Source: Oligoflexus sp. (GTDB lineage: Bacteria; Bdellovibrionota_B; Oligoflexia; Oligoflexales; Oligoflexaceae). From it: a stretch of 64,000 bases of DNA. The DNA lies in the NCBI RefSeq assembly GCF_035712445.1, contig NZ_DASTAT010000093.1, positions 62,001 to 126,000 on the forward strand, given 5' to 3'. Both the position numbers and the translations under genes were made by a program. The first letter of the stretch is position 1. The number at the start of each line of letters is the position of its first letter. The notes beneath the pieces are model-generated. The model was given only the letters and a program-made list of their open reading frames with translations, had not been told where the DNA came from and ran no database searches. Of this stretch, positions 32,868-40,364 are shown piece after piece.

Positions 32868-33773
32868 CTAGGATCCAAGAATCTTTTCCAGCTCGTGAAC
32901 TTGGGCCAAACGCTTGGCAACTTCCATTTGGTCCAGGTTATGGATGCGCCACCTCACAGAAGGGTAGTTCTGCACCTCAGGGCGCGCATATAGGCCCCAG
33001 TCGGGTGTACCCTTGGCAATCCCGAGTAAAAATTTCCTGTCCTGCTCAGTTAGCTCATTGCGAAGCGTTCGGATTAGATGCAACCTTACCTCTTCCAGTG
33101 TTTCAAGCTGCACATTATCTTCGGTCATTCCTGAGAACTCCGTGTGAAATTCTCCTTCCAGCGGCTTCAGGTTCGGGTTGAGTAACTCGTGAAACGGTCG
33201 ATTATGTGAGATGAGATAAAACAGGAAGGCTTCGATGACTTTGTGGCTAAAGCCGCCAGTTTCAAAGAAGACCTTTATATCGAAGAGGTCCCTTGGGTGC
33301 TGTCGATCAAGGGCCGCACAGATTTTGCCACCGTAAAGATCCGCTCGGCTTAAGCATGGTACGTCTACCTCATGGCCAAAGGTTTTCGTACATCGCGCTG
33401 AGAGTGCCATCTGTTCCACCGGAAAAAATGCACCTCGTATCGTAAAGTTTGGTTCAATCTTAATGTCCACTCCGTTTCGTGCCACGAGCAGCTTTGCTTC
33501 TTTTTTACCATCGAGCTTTTGAGAGGCGGAAACCGTGCACCCAATGTTCCGCTCCAGGTCCGTTTTGATCTGCTTGAGAATTGCATGAACATTCGCAAAG
33601 GTAACCGGGCGATCCTCGATTGGCAGGTAGGTAATATCTATGTCAACCGACAACCTGGGCATATCGTGCACAAACAGATTCAGCGCTGTACCACCTTTCA
33701 AAGCTACGCGCTTATCGCTGAAGACAAAGGGAAGACAATCCAGCAAGAGCTCTACCTGACGTCCATAGATCAA
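32868..33773 (-). CDS. AbiEii-type nucleotidyltransferase toxin
   Basis: Toxin of a type IV toxin-antitoxin (abortive infection) pair. Motifs: KGGTALNLFVHDMPRLSVDID, the GG..LN and DxD metal pair of AbiEii nucleotidyltransferases, then VDIKIEPNF and the late RADLYGGKICAALDRQHPRDLFD, all conserved in this family. The open frame reaches 33959 but that part overlaps the antitoxin. The likely start is TTG 33773, which overlaps the antitoxin stop (TTGA) and has GGGAG 5 bases before, giving 301 residues. Catalytic residues are present, so the protein should be active. Confidence 0.88.
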   Translation of the reverse strand: MIYGRQVELLLDCLPFVFSDKRVALKGGTALNLFVHDMPRLSVDIDITYLPIEDRPVTFANVHAILKQIKTDLERNIGCTVSASQKLDGKKEAKLLVARNGVDIKIEPNFTIRGAFFPVEQMALSARCTKTFGHEVDVPCLSRADLYGGKICAALDRQHPRDLFDIKVFFETGGFSHKVIEAFLFYLISHNRPFHELLNPNLKPLEGEFHTEFSGMTEDNVQLETLEEVRLHLIRTLRNELTEQDRKFLLGIAKGTPDWGLYARPEVQNYPSVRWRIHNLDQMEVAKRLAQVHELEKILGS

Positions 33774-34450
33774 AACGAACTCCCTTCGTCTTCGCGAGGC
33801 ACTGTAATCTGATACTTTCCGTCCCTGTGTCCGCCTTTTATTACCTCGCGAAACCCTCGACCTAAATCTATTCGGCTGGTGTCGAGCTTTCGAAGATAGG
33901 GCATGTCGAGCTTTTCCGACATATAGAGGAAAATCCGCTTTACCTTTGACGATCGACATCCTTCGAGCAGGCTTTGAAGATGATCCGAGCGCATTGTGCG
34001 AAGTCCCAGCATCAAATTCTCAAGCGACTCAAAAGAAGTTTTATAGTTGCTTTCGTCAATATGCTCGAAGATAGCCAATTCACGGCTAGATACTGCCAGA
34101 TGAAAGCCGGCCTCTCTATGCTCCATCAGGAACACGTCACCCAAAAAGAGCCGGGAGCGATGAAGGTTAAAATTCACACCCCAGTCGTTCGAACGAACCC
34201 ACTTAGGGAGATTCCACTTTTGGTAAGTGACCAATTGCACTTCCCGGCGCGATTGCCGAATGAAATGGCTGGAACCTATGAGTTCCAACGCGCTAAGACC
34301 ACCAACATGCACAGGGTATTGAAACTCTGTCTGCATGGCTTCCACCGCTGCTGCCCAGTGCAGGTCATCCGATGGACGCATAAACGCGCCTTCTCCTAAA
34401 CGGCGTAGCTCGCCTGCCTTGCAGCTACGGTGCACTTGGACTCGGTTCAT
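33770..34450 (-). CDS. AbiEi-type antitoxin, N-terminus probably frameshifted
   Basis: Antitoxin and repressor for the AbiEii toxin, 226 residues from ATG 34450. GELRRLGEGAFMRPSDDLHWAAAVEAMQ is the usual end of the AbiEi winged helix plus start of the second domain; YPVHVGGLSALELIG and the C-terminal region complete it. The winged helix's first half lies upstream in the same frame (EYLKPILEALS...VIHGLGWLSARG) but without a start codon. ATG 34554 begins MKIFQRG in another frame and would join it if the five-C tract at 34534-34538 had one more base. The ATG at 34450 has no well-spaced ribosome site. Confidence 0.8.
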   Translation of the reverse strand: MNRVQVHRSCKAGELRRLGEGAFMRPSDDLHWAAAVEAMQTEFQYPVHVGGLSALELIGSSHFIRQSRREVQLVTYQKWNLPKWVRSNDWGVNFNLHRSRLFLGDVFLMEHREAGFHLAVSSRELAIFEHIDESNYKTSFESLENLMLGLRTMRSDHLQSLLEGCRSSKVKRIFLYMSEKLDMPYLRKLDTSRIDLGRGFREVIKGGHRDGKYQITVPREDEGSSF

Positions 34451-34562
34451 GCCTCGGGCCGATAACCACCCTAGACCGTGGATAACCCCCCGATCCCATA
34501 TGGATAATGCCTCCAGTATTGGCTTCAGATATTCCCCCTCTGAAATATTTTCATGACTGTAT

Positions 34563-34657
34563 GTTACATTAAAGGTGTAACGTTAAATAATGATTTTGTC
34601 GCTGTTTGGAATTTTTTTATCATCATATGTTTCATATATGATGTAACATATGATGAT
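34563..34657. promoter_or_regulatory. inverted repeats upstream of the AbiE operon
   Basis: GTTACA N7 TGTAAC (34563-34581), then a 13-base perfect inverted repeat ATCATCATATGTT (34619-34631) and AACATATGATGAT (34645-34657) with a 13-base spacer. TGTAAC is repeated at 34642-34647. AbiEi proteins repress their operon by binding inverted repeats, so these are candidate operators. In the rest of 34451-34934 an open frame at 34553-34828 crosses these repeats and lacks family character, so I do not call it. Confidence 0.6.
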
Positions 34658-34934
34658 GATTTTGTTTCTGTCATGTTTGTCGGCATTCGGCCGGACAACC
34701 TGCAGAGGAGCGAAGGCCGCCAAGATGCACTGCTTAGGGTCAATCCCAATAAAAGAGAATTCTTTAATGATTTAGAAAGATTAAACAGGCTTTGGCGCAA
34801 GGAAAACCTCAACCTTGGATTTTTATGAAATTCGAAAGTAGAGGCTTTTGATCAAAATCCAAGAAAAATTAGAAGGTTGCCCATCTGGCTGTGATCAATG
34901 CATCCATGCACAGGCATGGGAAAAAATGGTGAGC

Positions 34935-35110
34935 GTTGAGAAGGTGATTATTAATCACTTGGTCGGCGGTTCGAGCGCGTCCTGAGGAGCCATGCTCCTT
35001 TCTTGCTTTCCTGAATAAAAAATCCCAAGTCAAAATCCAAAATAGATATGTGCCAGCTTCGGGGTCCCATGGGTTTGTGTTTGGGCCCGCTATTGCGGAC
35101 TGGAAATCCT
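34935..35110 (+). repeat. attachment-type repeat, copy 3 (with tRNA-Asn 3' half)
   Basis: Contains a decayed 3' half of tRNA-Asn: AAGGTGATTATTAATCACTT (changed anticodon arm), GGTCGGCGGTTCGAGC, then CGTCCTGAGGAGCCA, with CCA at 34990-34992. The flank CATGCTCCTTTCTTGC, GAATAAAAAATCC, CCATGGGTTTG and GGGCCCGC TATTG follows as in copies 1 and 2. The flank is closer to copy 2 than to copy 1. It is the classic sign of site-specific integration at a tRNA. Confidence 0.88.
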
Positions 35111-35242
35111 CATGCCCATGCAATCCCAATCAGAGTGACGTCCTCACCGACTAAACGCTGATCGCGTTATAGTCGGCGCTTCCCTTGGGAGAAAATGAAA
35201 CCGCTTCCTCCCTCAGCGTTCCACGCCCGGAACGGAGAACCC

Positions 35243-35506
35243 GAATCCCCGAAACTTTTCGTCAGTCCCGTTCCTCGTTCCCGTCACCAGCGCAATCCTG
35301 CGGTCTGAGACGGAAGAATGGATCCTTGCGCCTAAAATTTAAGCTGCGCAACCCTCCTTATGGACCTGCTTGGCATCGCGGATTCGCCGTCCATCACCCG
35401 CCAGCTGAATTCAGGGCGCACAAAGGCCCTCCGGATTCAGCACCGGCTCCAATTGTCCCATAGCTCAGTTGGGCAAGGATCTATTCGGTTGTCAAAGATC
35501 AAGGTG
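35243..35506. repeat. island repeat R, copy B
   Basis: Second copy of the block at 24781-25034. It carries CACCAGCGCAATCCTG, GGTCTGAGACGGAAGAATGG and TTATGGACCTGC, and ends with CAAAGATCAAGG next to the 3' end of the IS1380 copy B transposase. The region 35111-35242 before it holds nothing I recognise. Confidence 0.75.
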
Positions 35507-36900
35507 GTTTTCCTCGCGGGACCTGTAACCCATAACCCAACGTGAGTCTTATGTTCATAAGACAACGCTTCACCTCCTTTTCATATCGCCTGGGAAATAT
35601 AAAAACAGTCCGCCTTGCCCTTCGCACCACCTGACAGGCAAGGTTGACCAGAGCAAATCGAATTCGCTTTGAAAACATCGGCTTCGTCGGGCTCATGACC
35701 AGCCCCACAAAGCCCATGAAATTATACGCGAACGCAGCAATCAAACCATAGGCGCGATTGGCCTTCAACTTCTGACAGGGAAAATGATGAAGATCGAAAC
35801 CATTCTTCAGTTCGCGGATAAAATTCTCCGCGTTTCCGCGCTGGCGGTATAGCTCAACAGCATCCTCGGCTGACAGCTCCGAACTGCTTTCCGTGGTGAC
35901 ATAGGCCTGATAAGTCCAGTGCCAGTCGGCGAAGATCTCGCGCTCACCTGTGCGTGGCCTTCGGATGAAGATCACCCGAAAAACCTTCTCGCACATTTTT
36001 GAATAGTAGAGCGACTCGCCAACCTCGGCCTCCTCCTTCTCCAGCTCCGCGCCCTTTGCCTTTCGCCATTTAATGCGTCGACGCAAAAGTGGGCTGTAAA
36101 GATTCTCCCGCATCGCCACCAAAAACCCAAAGCCGTTTTCCTCACACGCCTTGAACACGGCGTTGTTGCAGTAGCCGGAATACGCGCGCAGCAAAGGCTG
36201 CTGGCGCGCTGCATGGCGCGGCAGATGGCGCGACACCTCACTGATCACAAACGGGGCATCATCAGCGGTGAAAGCATTGCCCTCCCGGACGTTCATGTAA
36301 TAGAGAAAACCCTTCTGATCAAAAACTTCAATTGAGTCAAGGCCCCACTCCTTCTTGTAGTTATAGGCCAGCCCCTCCATCTTTTCGCCATGCTGCTCGT
36401 GGCCCGTCGAATCAATATCCAGGATCAAACGTTCTGCGGAACGGCTGCGAATATGGAATTCCCCGGCCAAACGACAAAGCTCCTGATTCAAACGCTGCAG
36501 ATGAAATCCCGAAAACTTGCGCAGATAATCGCCATAACTCGTCGAGCCGACAAGCGTGCCGTTGACCTCGCGGAACATCGGATCACTGCGAAGCCTGTCC
36601 ATATCCTCCAGACATTCCGCTCCGCTCGAAAAGCCCAGCAAAAGAGCACGAAACTTATCAACCCCTGAAGCCCCCGAGGCTATCCGCTGGCGAGGCAGGG
36701 CCTCGCCGCAAGCAGATCCTTGAACAAAAGCAAACCACCGGGCGAAGACAAATTCCGGTCCTGAAAAACCACGCGATCCATCATGTCAGCATCCTGCCTG
36801 AAGCAACCCCTTCCGTGGGGCTGGTGCTGAACGATTTACGCTCCTTTGGTCTGACTGTAAATCCGGCAAATTGAAGAATTTTACCCGAGGGTGAAACAGG
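35499..36900 (-). mobile_element. IS1380-type insertion sequence, copy B (frameshifted transposase)
   Basis: The transposase would run from ATG 36784 (MMDRVVFQDRNLSS) to 35499. The main frame from about 36641 encodes GAECLEDMDRLRSDPMF, LILDIDSTGHEQHG (catalytic Asp), GYCNNAVFKACEENGFGFLV, and late ELYRQRGNAENFIRELKNGF (the YREK-like Glu region), so the catalytic part is intact. Compared with copy A about 25 bases are lost near 36700-36710, between CTGCTT and GCGAGGC, which shifts the frame. The outer end near 36890-36900 matches copy A (TTTTACCCGAGGGTGAAAC). The matching left end was not found. Confidence 0.85.
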
Positions 36901-36940
36901 GCCTGTGGCTATACACCAAGGCAGATGGAAGTTTCATCAG

Positions 36941-36970
36941 GACGACAGGGAAGAGTTCCTGGGATCTAGG
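36941..36970 (+). repeat. 30 bp island motif, third copy
   Basis: GACGACAGGGAAGAG followed by TTCCTGGGATCTAGG, like 23889-23918 but with two or three changes. It follows the outer end of IS copy B as the other two follow copy A, so the homology between the two IS neighbourhoods extends beyond the IS itself. The rest of 36971-37176 shows nothing recognisable. Confidence 0.65.
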
Positions 36971-37176
36971 TATTCCTTCTTCCACTCAGCAATGCCCAGT
37001 TGTAGGAAAAGCGGGCCTTACCGGCAGCGCGAGCAAAGCACGTTCTCTGCTTGGTGTTTGCGTTGATTTCAATGCGATGGGCGGTGTTCATTCCGCCATC
37101 CTTTTATTATTCTGATGGGAGTGCTTTCCATAAAGACGACTGGAAAAAACAGTCATCTGGCTATCAGCGGCTGTGA

Positions 37177-38442
37177 CTAAAAGTGGCGGAAACGGTGGGC
37201 TATGCCGCGCGCGAAGTCCTCATCCAAGCCTGCGGTGTGCGCTTGTTTCTCGAAATTCTGGGCAGCTTCCTGCACATCGTTCAGGATCTTGCTGATCTTG
37301 CGGCGGTGCATGCCGAATTTCTTGCTCACCTGCACGAAGTCCTCGCGGGTGAAATCATCGTCCTTTCCGGAGAAACGCATCTGATGCGTGGATGCCATGC
37401 CCTGCCCATAGACGTAGTTGAGATCGAAGGCAGGGGCGAGGTGCCATAAGCCCTGGGGACTCATGCAAAAGCCGAAATTCTTCGTATGATCATCCTGGTT
37501 GCGAAAGATGATATTGAAGGCGGCGCGCCGAAAGGCTTCTTCCAGCTGTGATGCATCGCGTGTCAACTGCTGGACCAAACCGAAATAAGTTTCATAGTCA
37601 CAGCTGTGCTTCTGCCGGAAATCGCGCAGGAGCAAGCCGCAGAGGCTGGCGCAGTGAACGGTCTTCTCCTTCTGCAGAGAGCGATCGTAGCGTTCGATGA
37701 TGAAATGCGCTGCCGGCCCATATTCCAGATCATCCTCCAGGAGCCACACGCGGGGTACTTGAATTCCGCATCGTTCCGCCAGGCGGGTGTAAACATATTC
37801 CAAACGGCCATAGAAATTGGGTTCATCGCCATCCCGAATGCCATCGAACTTGATGATGCAGGGGATGAAATCGGCCCGCGGCTCTTCCAGGCCGGAACGG
37901 AGTTCCTGAGTTCGCGGATTAAAATCCACCAGAGCCTTGGCCTGTCGCCCACCGGCGGAAGCACTGATTTTCAGAAGATCGGGCAGGACATCGTGGGCTT
38001 TTCCCTGTAAGGTCTTGCGCGCGGCATCCACCAGCCTTTGTATCTCCAGATGTTCGTGCTGCGGGGCTTGCGACGCCACTGTCGGTTCGAATTCCAAAGC
38101 GCCGATCGAGCGGTTACCGATGTAGGCGAGATAATCGAGGGCCGTGATGGATGCCGGGAGCCAACCGAATTCCTTCTGATAGAACCCTTCGATCACCGCC
38201 TTTCCGTAGCTGTCGGGCAGGCAATCGGCGATGATTCCCGGCAGGTTTTGGAACGTGGAGCTAGTTTCAGGGGATTTATAGATCCCGGTTGTATTCAGTG
38301 GCAGTTCAAAGGGGGAAATCTCCCAGCCCGATTCCTTGAAGGCTTTCTCATACTCGAAGACAACCACGCTTCTGTCCGGCATTGCGAGATAGCCGACGGT
38401 TCGCCCCCAGAGATTGACGCGGATGCTTTTATGGTGTTGCAC
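37177..38442 (-). CDS. hipA: HipA-type serine/threonine kinase toxin
   Basis: Type II toxin kinase; E. coli HipA phosphorylates glutamyl-tRNA synthetase and triggers persistence. The 421 residues include the N-terminal subdomain (VNLWGRTVGYLAMP, FELPLNTTGIYKS, LPGIIADCLPDSYGKAVI), the Gly-rich ASAGGRQAKAL loop, IIKFD (ATP Lys region) and the catalytic AAFNIIFRNQDDHTKNFGF with the Asp/Asn pair, then LAPAFDLNY. All key residues look intact. It overlaps hipB by 14 bases. Confidence 0.93.
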   Translation of the reverse strand: MQHHKSIRVNLWGRTVGYLAMPDRSVVVFEYEKAFKESGWEISPFELPLNTTGIYKSPETSSTFQNLPGIIADCLPDSYGKAVIEGFYQKEFGWLPASITALDYLAYIGNRSIGALEFEPTVASQAPQHEHLEIQRLVDAARKTLQGKAHDVLPDLLKISASAGGRQAKALVDFNPRTQELRSGLEEPRADFIPCIIKFDGIRDGDEPNFYGRLEYVYTRLAERCGIQVPRVWLLEDDLEYGPAAHFIIERYDRSLQKEKTVHCASLCGLLLRDFRQKHSCDYETYFGLVQQLTRDASQLEEAFRRAAFNIIFRNQDDHTKNFGFCMSPQGLWHLAPAFDLNYVYGQGMASTHQMRFSGKDDDFTREDFVQVSKKFGMHRRKISKILNDVQEAAQNFEKQAHTAGLDEDFARGIAHRFRHF

Positions 38443-38737
38443 GACGCACTCGTTTCTTTTTTTTCGGCTGCTTTTCCAAAAAAATGGATTTCGGTGAAAC
38501 GATCAATTCAGGGACCAGGTTTTCCACCCGATGCAATTCACCGAGAGCCCGCATGATTTTGATCAGGGTCATGAGATTGACCGATTTGCCGAGTTCAAAA
38601 CCCTTGATGGTAGCGATAGATAGTCCGGACTTCTGAGCCAGGTCCGTCTGCTTCATCTCCAGGGCGATGCGCTTCTGACGGCAGCCTTCGATGATCTGCT
38701 GGCATATATCGTCATCCGTGGCGAAGGAGATGGGCAT
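38429..38737 (-). CDS. hipB: HipB-type antitoxin (XRE-family repressor)
   Basis: HTH repressor that should bind HipA and its own promoter: EMKQTDLAQKSGLSIATIKGFELGK is the HTH, followed by LMTLIKIMRALG. A lysine-rich tail (EKQPKKKKRVRR) follows. The frame opens at GTG 38767, but ATG 38737 is chosen because an inverted repeat (38743-38774) overlaps the GTG and would then be the proximal operator. With ATG the length is 102 residues. Confidence 0.88.
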   Translation of the reverse strand: MPISFATDDDICQQIIEGCRQKRIALEMKQTDLAQKSGLSIATIKGFELGKSVNLMTLIKIMRALGELHRVENLVPELIVSPKSIFLEKQPKKKKRVRRATP

Positions 38738-38742
38738 AGGTA

Positions 38743-38921
38743 ACTCATAAAGTATAAATTTTTGCACTTTGAGTGCATGGGTGAGGCATAAAGTTTAAAA
38801 AGTTATTCTTTATTGGATAATAAGGGGAAGCGATTAAAGTGTCAACGTTGGGAATTAAAGTATATAAAAATATACTTAAATAGACTTTTATCTAGTTAAA
38901 GTATTAAAATATATACTTTAA
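38743..38921. promoter_or_regulatory. three candidate HipB operators
   Basis: Site 1: ACTCATAAAGT (38743-38753) with ACTTTGAGT (38766-38774). Site 2: TTAAAGTATA (38855-38864) with TATACTTAA (38871-38879). Site 3: a perfect 9-base inverted repeat TTAAAGTAT (38896-38904) and ATACTTTAA (38913-38921) with 8-base spacing. All share AAAGT/ACTTT half-sites. Multiple HipB operators upstream of hipBA are also known in E. coli. Confidence 0.65.
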
Positions 38922-38952
38922 TGTCGTGTGCGCTTTGCGTTGGCTGGGCTCG

Positions 38953-39079
38953 GCCATGCTCCTCAACCGGAGGAAACAGTTTCGGCGACTATTTGCCTGA
39001 TTGAAAGCCTCCCATCGAGGTATTTCAATCGGAGGAAAGTGCCTTGTAGAAAGAGAGGAATCACATTAAATTCAATGAA
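38953..39079 (-). pseudogene. third serine recombinase remnant next to an attachment-core-like sequence
   Basis: Residues from 39079 down to a TGA at 38963 read FIEFNVIPLFLQGTFLRLKYLDGRLSIRQIV, which aligns without gaps to IIEFLLNRLYKNVGFLRQKYL... of the 32,244-32,664 remnant. Immediately beyond the stop the plus strand has GCCATGCTCCT (38953-38963), the first 11 bases of the attachment flank. The surrounding 38938-39338 gap has three GGAGGAAA repeats and no intact gene. Confidence 0.5.
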
Positions 39080-39356
39080 ATTTGATACTTGAATTGGAGG
39101 AAAATCGGTTCTGCCTAACCCTGTCTCAGGGAGCCATTCAGAGTTGTGTGCCCAGCTTAGGATTCCAAGGGGTAGGCGAGGTGGAGACCGGGAAGATGTC
39201 CTTACTTTCAATTTCGCGGTAAAATTTCCTCCGAAATCTTTCAAGCAGCTCATTCTAGTGAATTCTTATTCCAATAAAAACAATATATTGAACAATATAG
39301 TGGTAATTATTTCACAAAATATATTATATTCATAATATGTGAACACGGGAAGTTTT

Positions 39357-40364
39357 ATGAATATTGAGAAAAGTATCAAGAAATCCCTGAACGACTTCGC
39401 TAAGCAGACTGGTCTAGGAATTAGGATCCAAAGCTATTGGATACTCGCATCCGTTGACCAAGCCTTTGATGCCTCAATCATCATCGAAGTCGGAGGACTC
39501 GAGTATCCTTTTTGGGTGAATTATAACCAGCAAGGGAAACGAAAAACCAAAGCAGAAAAAATAGAAAATGTTCTCGAAATGGGAAACTTGACTAGAGAAG
39601 AGAAGACGAAGTTTTTGGAGACCAAAAAGCCTTTTCTAGCAAATAATGGTGAATTTTCAATTCCTCTTACGATCTCAAACATCAAATCCCACGAAGCAAG
39701 AATAAGCAAGACGCCGGGGAAAATCGAATCCCGGGCCGCAGAGAACACGCTGCCGTCATCTGAATCCCTGGCTAAATTTATTCATCTGCTTGCCGCAACA
39801 TCTCAATCTGCGAAGAGAACTCAAAAGATTATGGCCGATGAAGTTGGAATCTCCGTTGCCGCAGTTAATAAGTATCTGAAGGAATTGGAGGCATCGAATT
39901 ATATCGTCAACGATAGAGCTAGAATTCGCTTCGTCGATCCGGGCAAGTTTTTGGACCTTTGGGCAGTGGAATATATCAAAAAGCTTCGTCCTGGAATTAG
40001 CAAGATTACCTTTGATCATTATGACGAGAAGCAATACCGGGAATTTAGAGCGGGCTCCGTTATGCTCAAGAATGGCTATTGGAGCGCTGCGAAGGCTGCC
40101 GATGTCGTGATGAAATCAGAGCTTCCAGAGAGGTTCATCATATATAGTGATAAACCTCAGGAAGTCGTGAAGGATCTTCGCTTGCGCCCTTCAGAAGCAG
40201 GAAAAATCGAAATTCGGAAAAAATTCTGGGATTTTGACTGGAAGGAAAAGACGCAAGGAATAGTCGATCTTCCATTGATTTATGCTGACCTCATCGATAG
40301 TGGTGATCCAAGGGACTTGAAAACAGCAAGGGAAATACGTGAAATATGGATCCGAAGCCTATAA
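39357..40364 (+). CDS. AbiEi-like type IV antitoxin
   Basis: A 335-residue protein: N-terminal region with IEVGGLEYPFWVNYNQQG, a winged helix around residues 145-190 (SQSAKRTQKIMADEVGISVA then AVNKYLKELEASNYI), and a C-terminal domain starting SVMLKNGYWSAAKAADVV with FIIYSDKPQEVV. It resembles the protein at 21,755 in layout. ATG 39357 follows GGGAAG; a GTG at 39339 would extend it by six residues. It overlaps the next gene by 19 bases. The strongly AT-rich upstream region fits foreign DNA. Confidence 0.72.
   Translation: MNIEKSIKKSLNDFAKQTGLGIRIQSYWILASVDQAFDASIIIEVGGLEYPFWVNYNQQGKRKTKAEKIENVLEMGNLTREEKTKFLETKKPFLANNGEFSIPLTISNIKSHEARISKTPGKIESRAAENTLPSSESLAKFIHLLAATSQSAKRTQKIMADEVGISVAAVNKYLKELEASNYIVNDRARIRFVDPGKFLDLWAVEYIKKLRPGISKITFDHYDEKQYREFRAGSVMLKNGYWSAAKAADVVMKSELPERFIIYSDKPQEVVKDLRLRPSEAGKIEIRKKFWDFDWKEKTQGIVDLPLIYADLIDSGDPRDLKTAREIREIWIRSL

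Noticed and set aside
34553..34828. Open frame of 91 codons on the plus strand across the AbiE leader
   Set aside because: It runs through the inverted repeats of the control region, has no ribosome site, and only its end looks protein-like. It is better explained as non-coding control DNA with island debris.
35458..35515. tRNA-like stretch TAGCTCAGTTGG in repeat R
   Set aside because: Only a D-arm-like segment is present; no matching acceptor stem, anticodon arm or T-arm could be drawn around it in either copy.
38937..39130. Three GGAGGAAA repeats as a possible CRISPR-like array
   Set aside because: The shared unit is only 8 bases, spacing is irregular and no cas genes are present.
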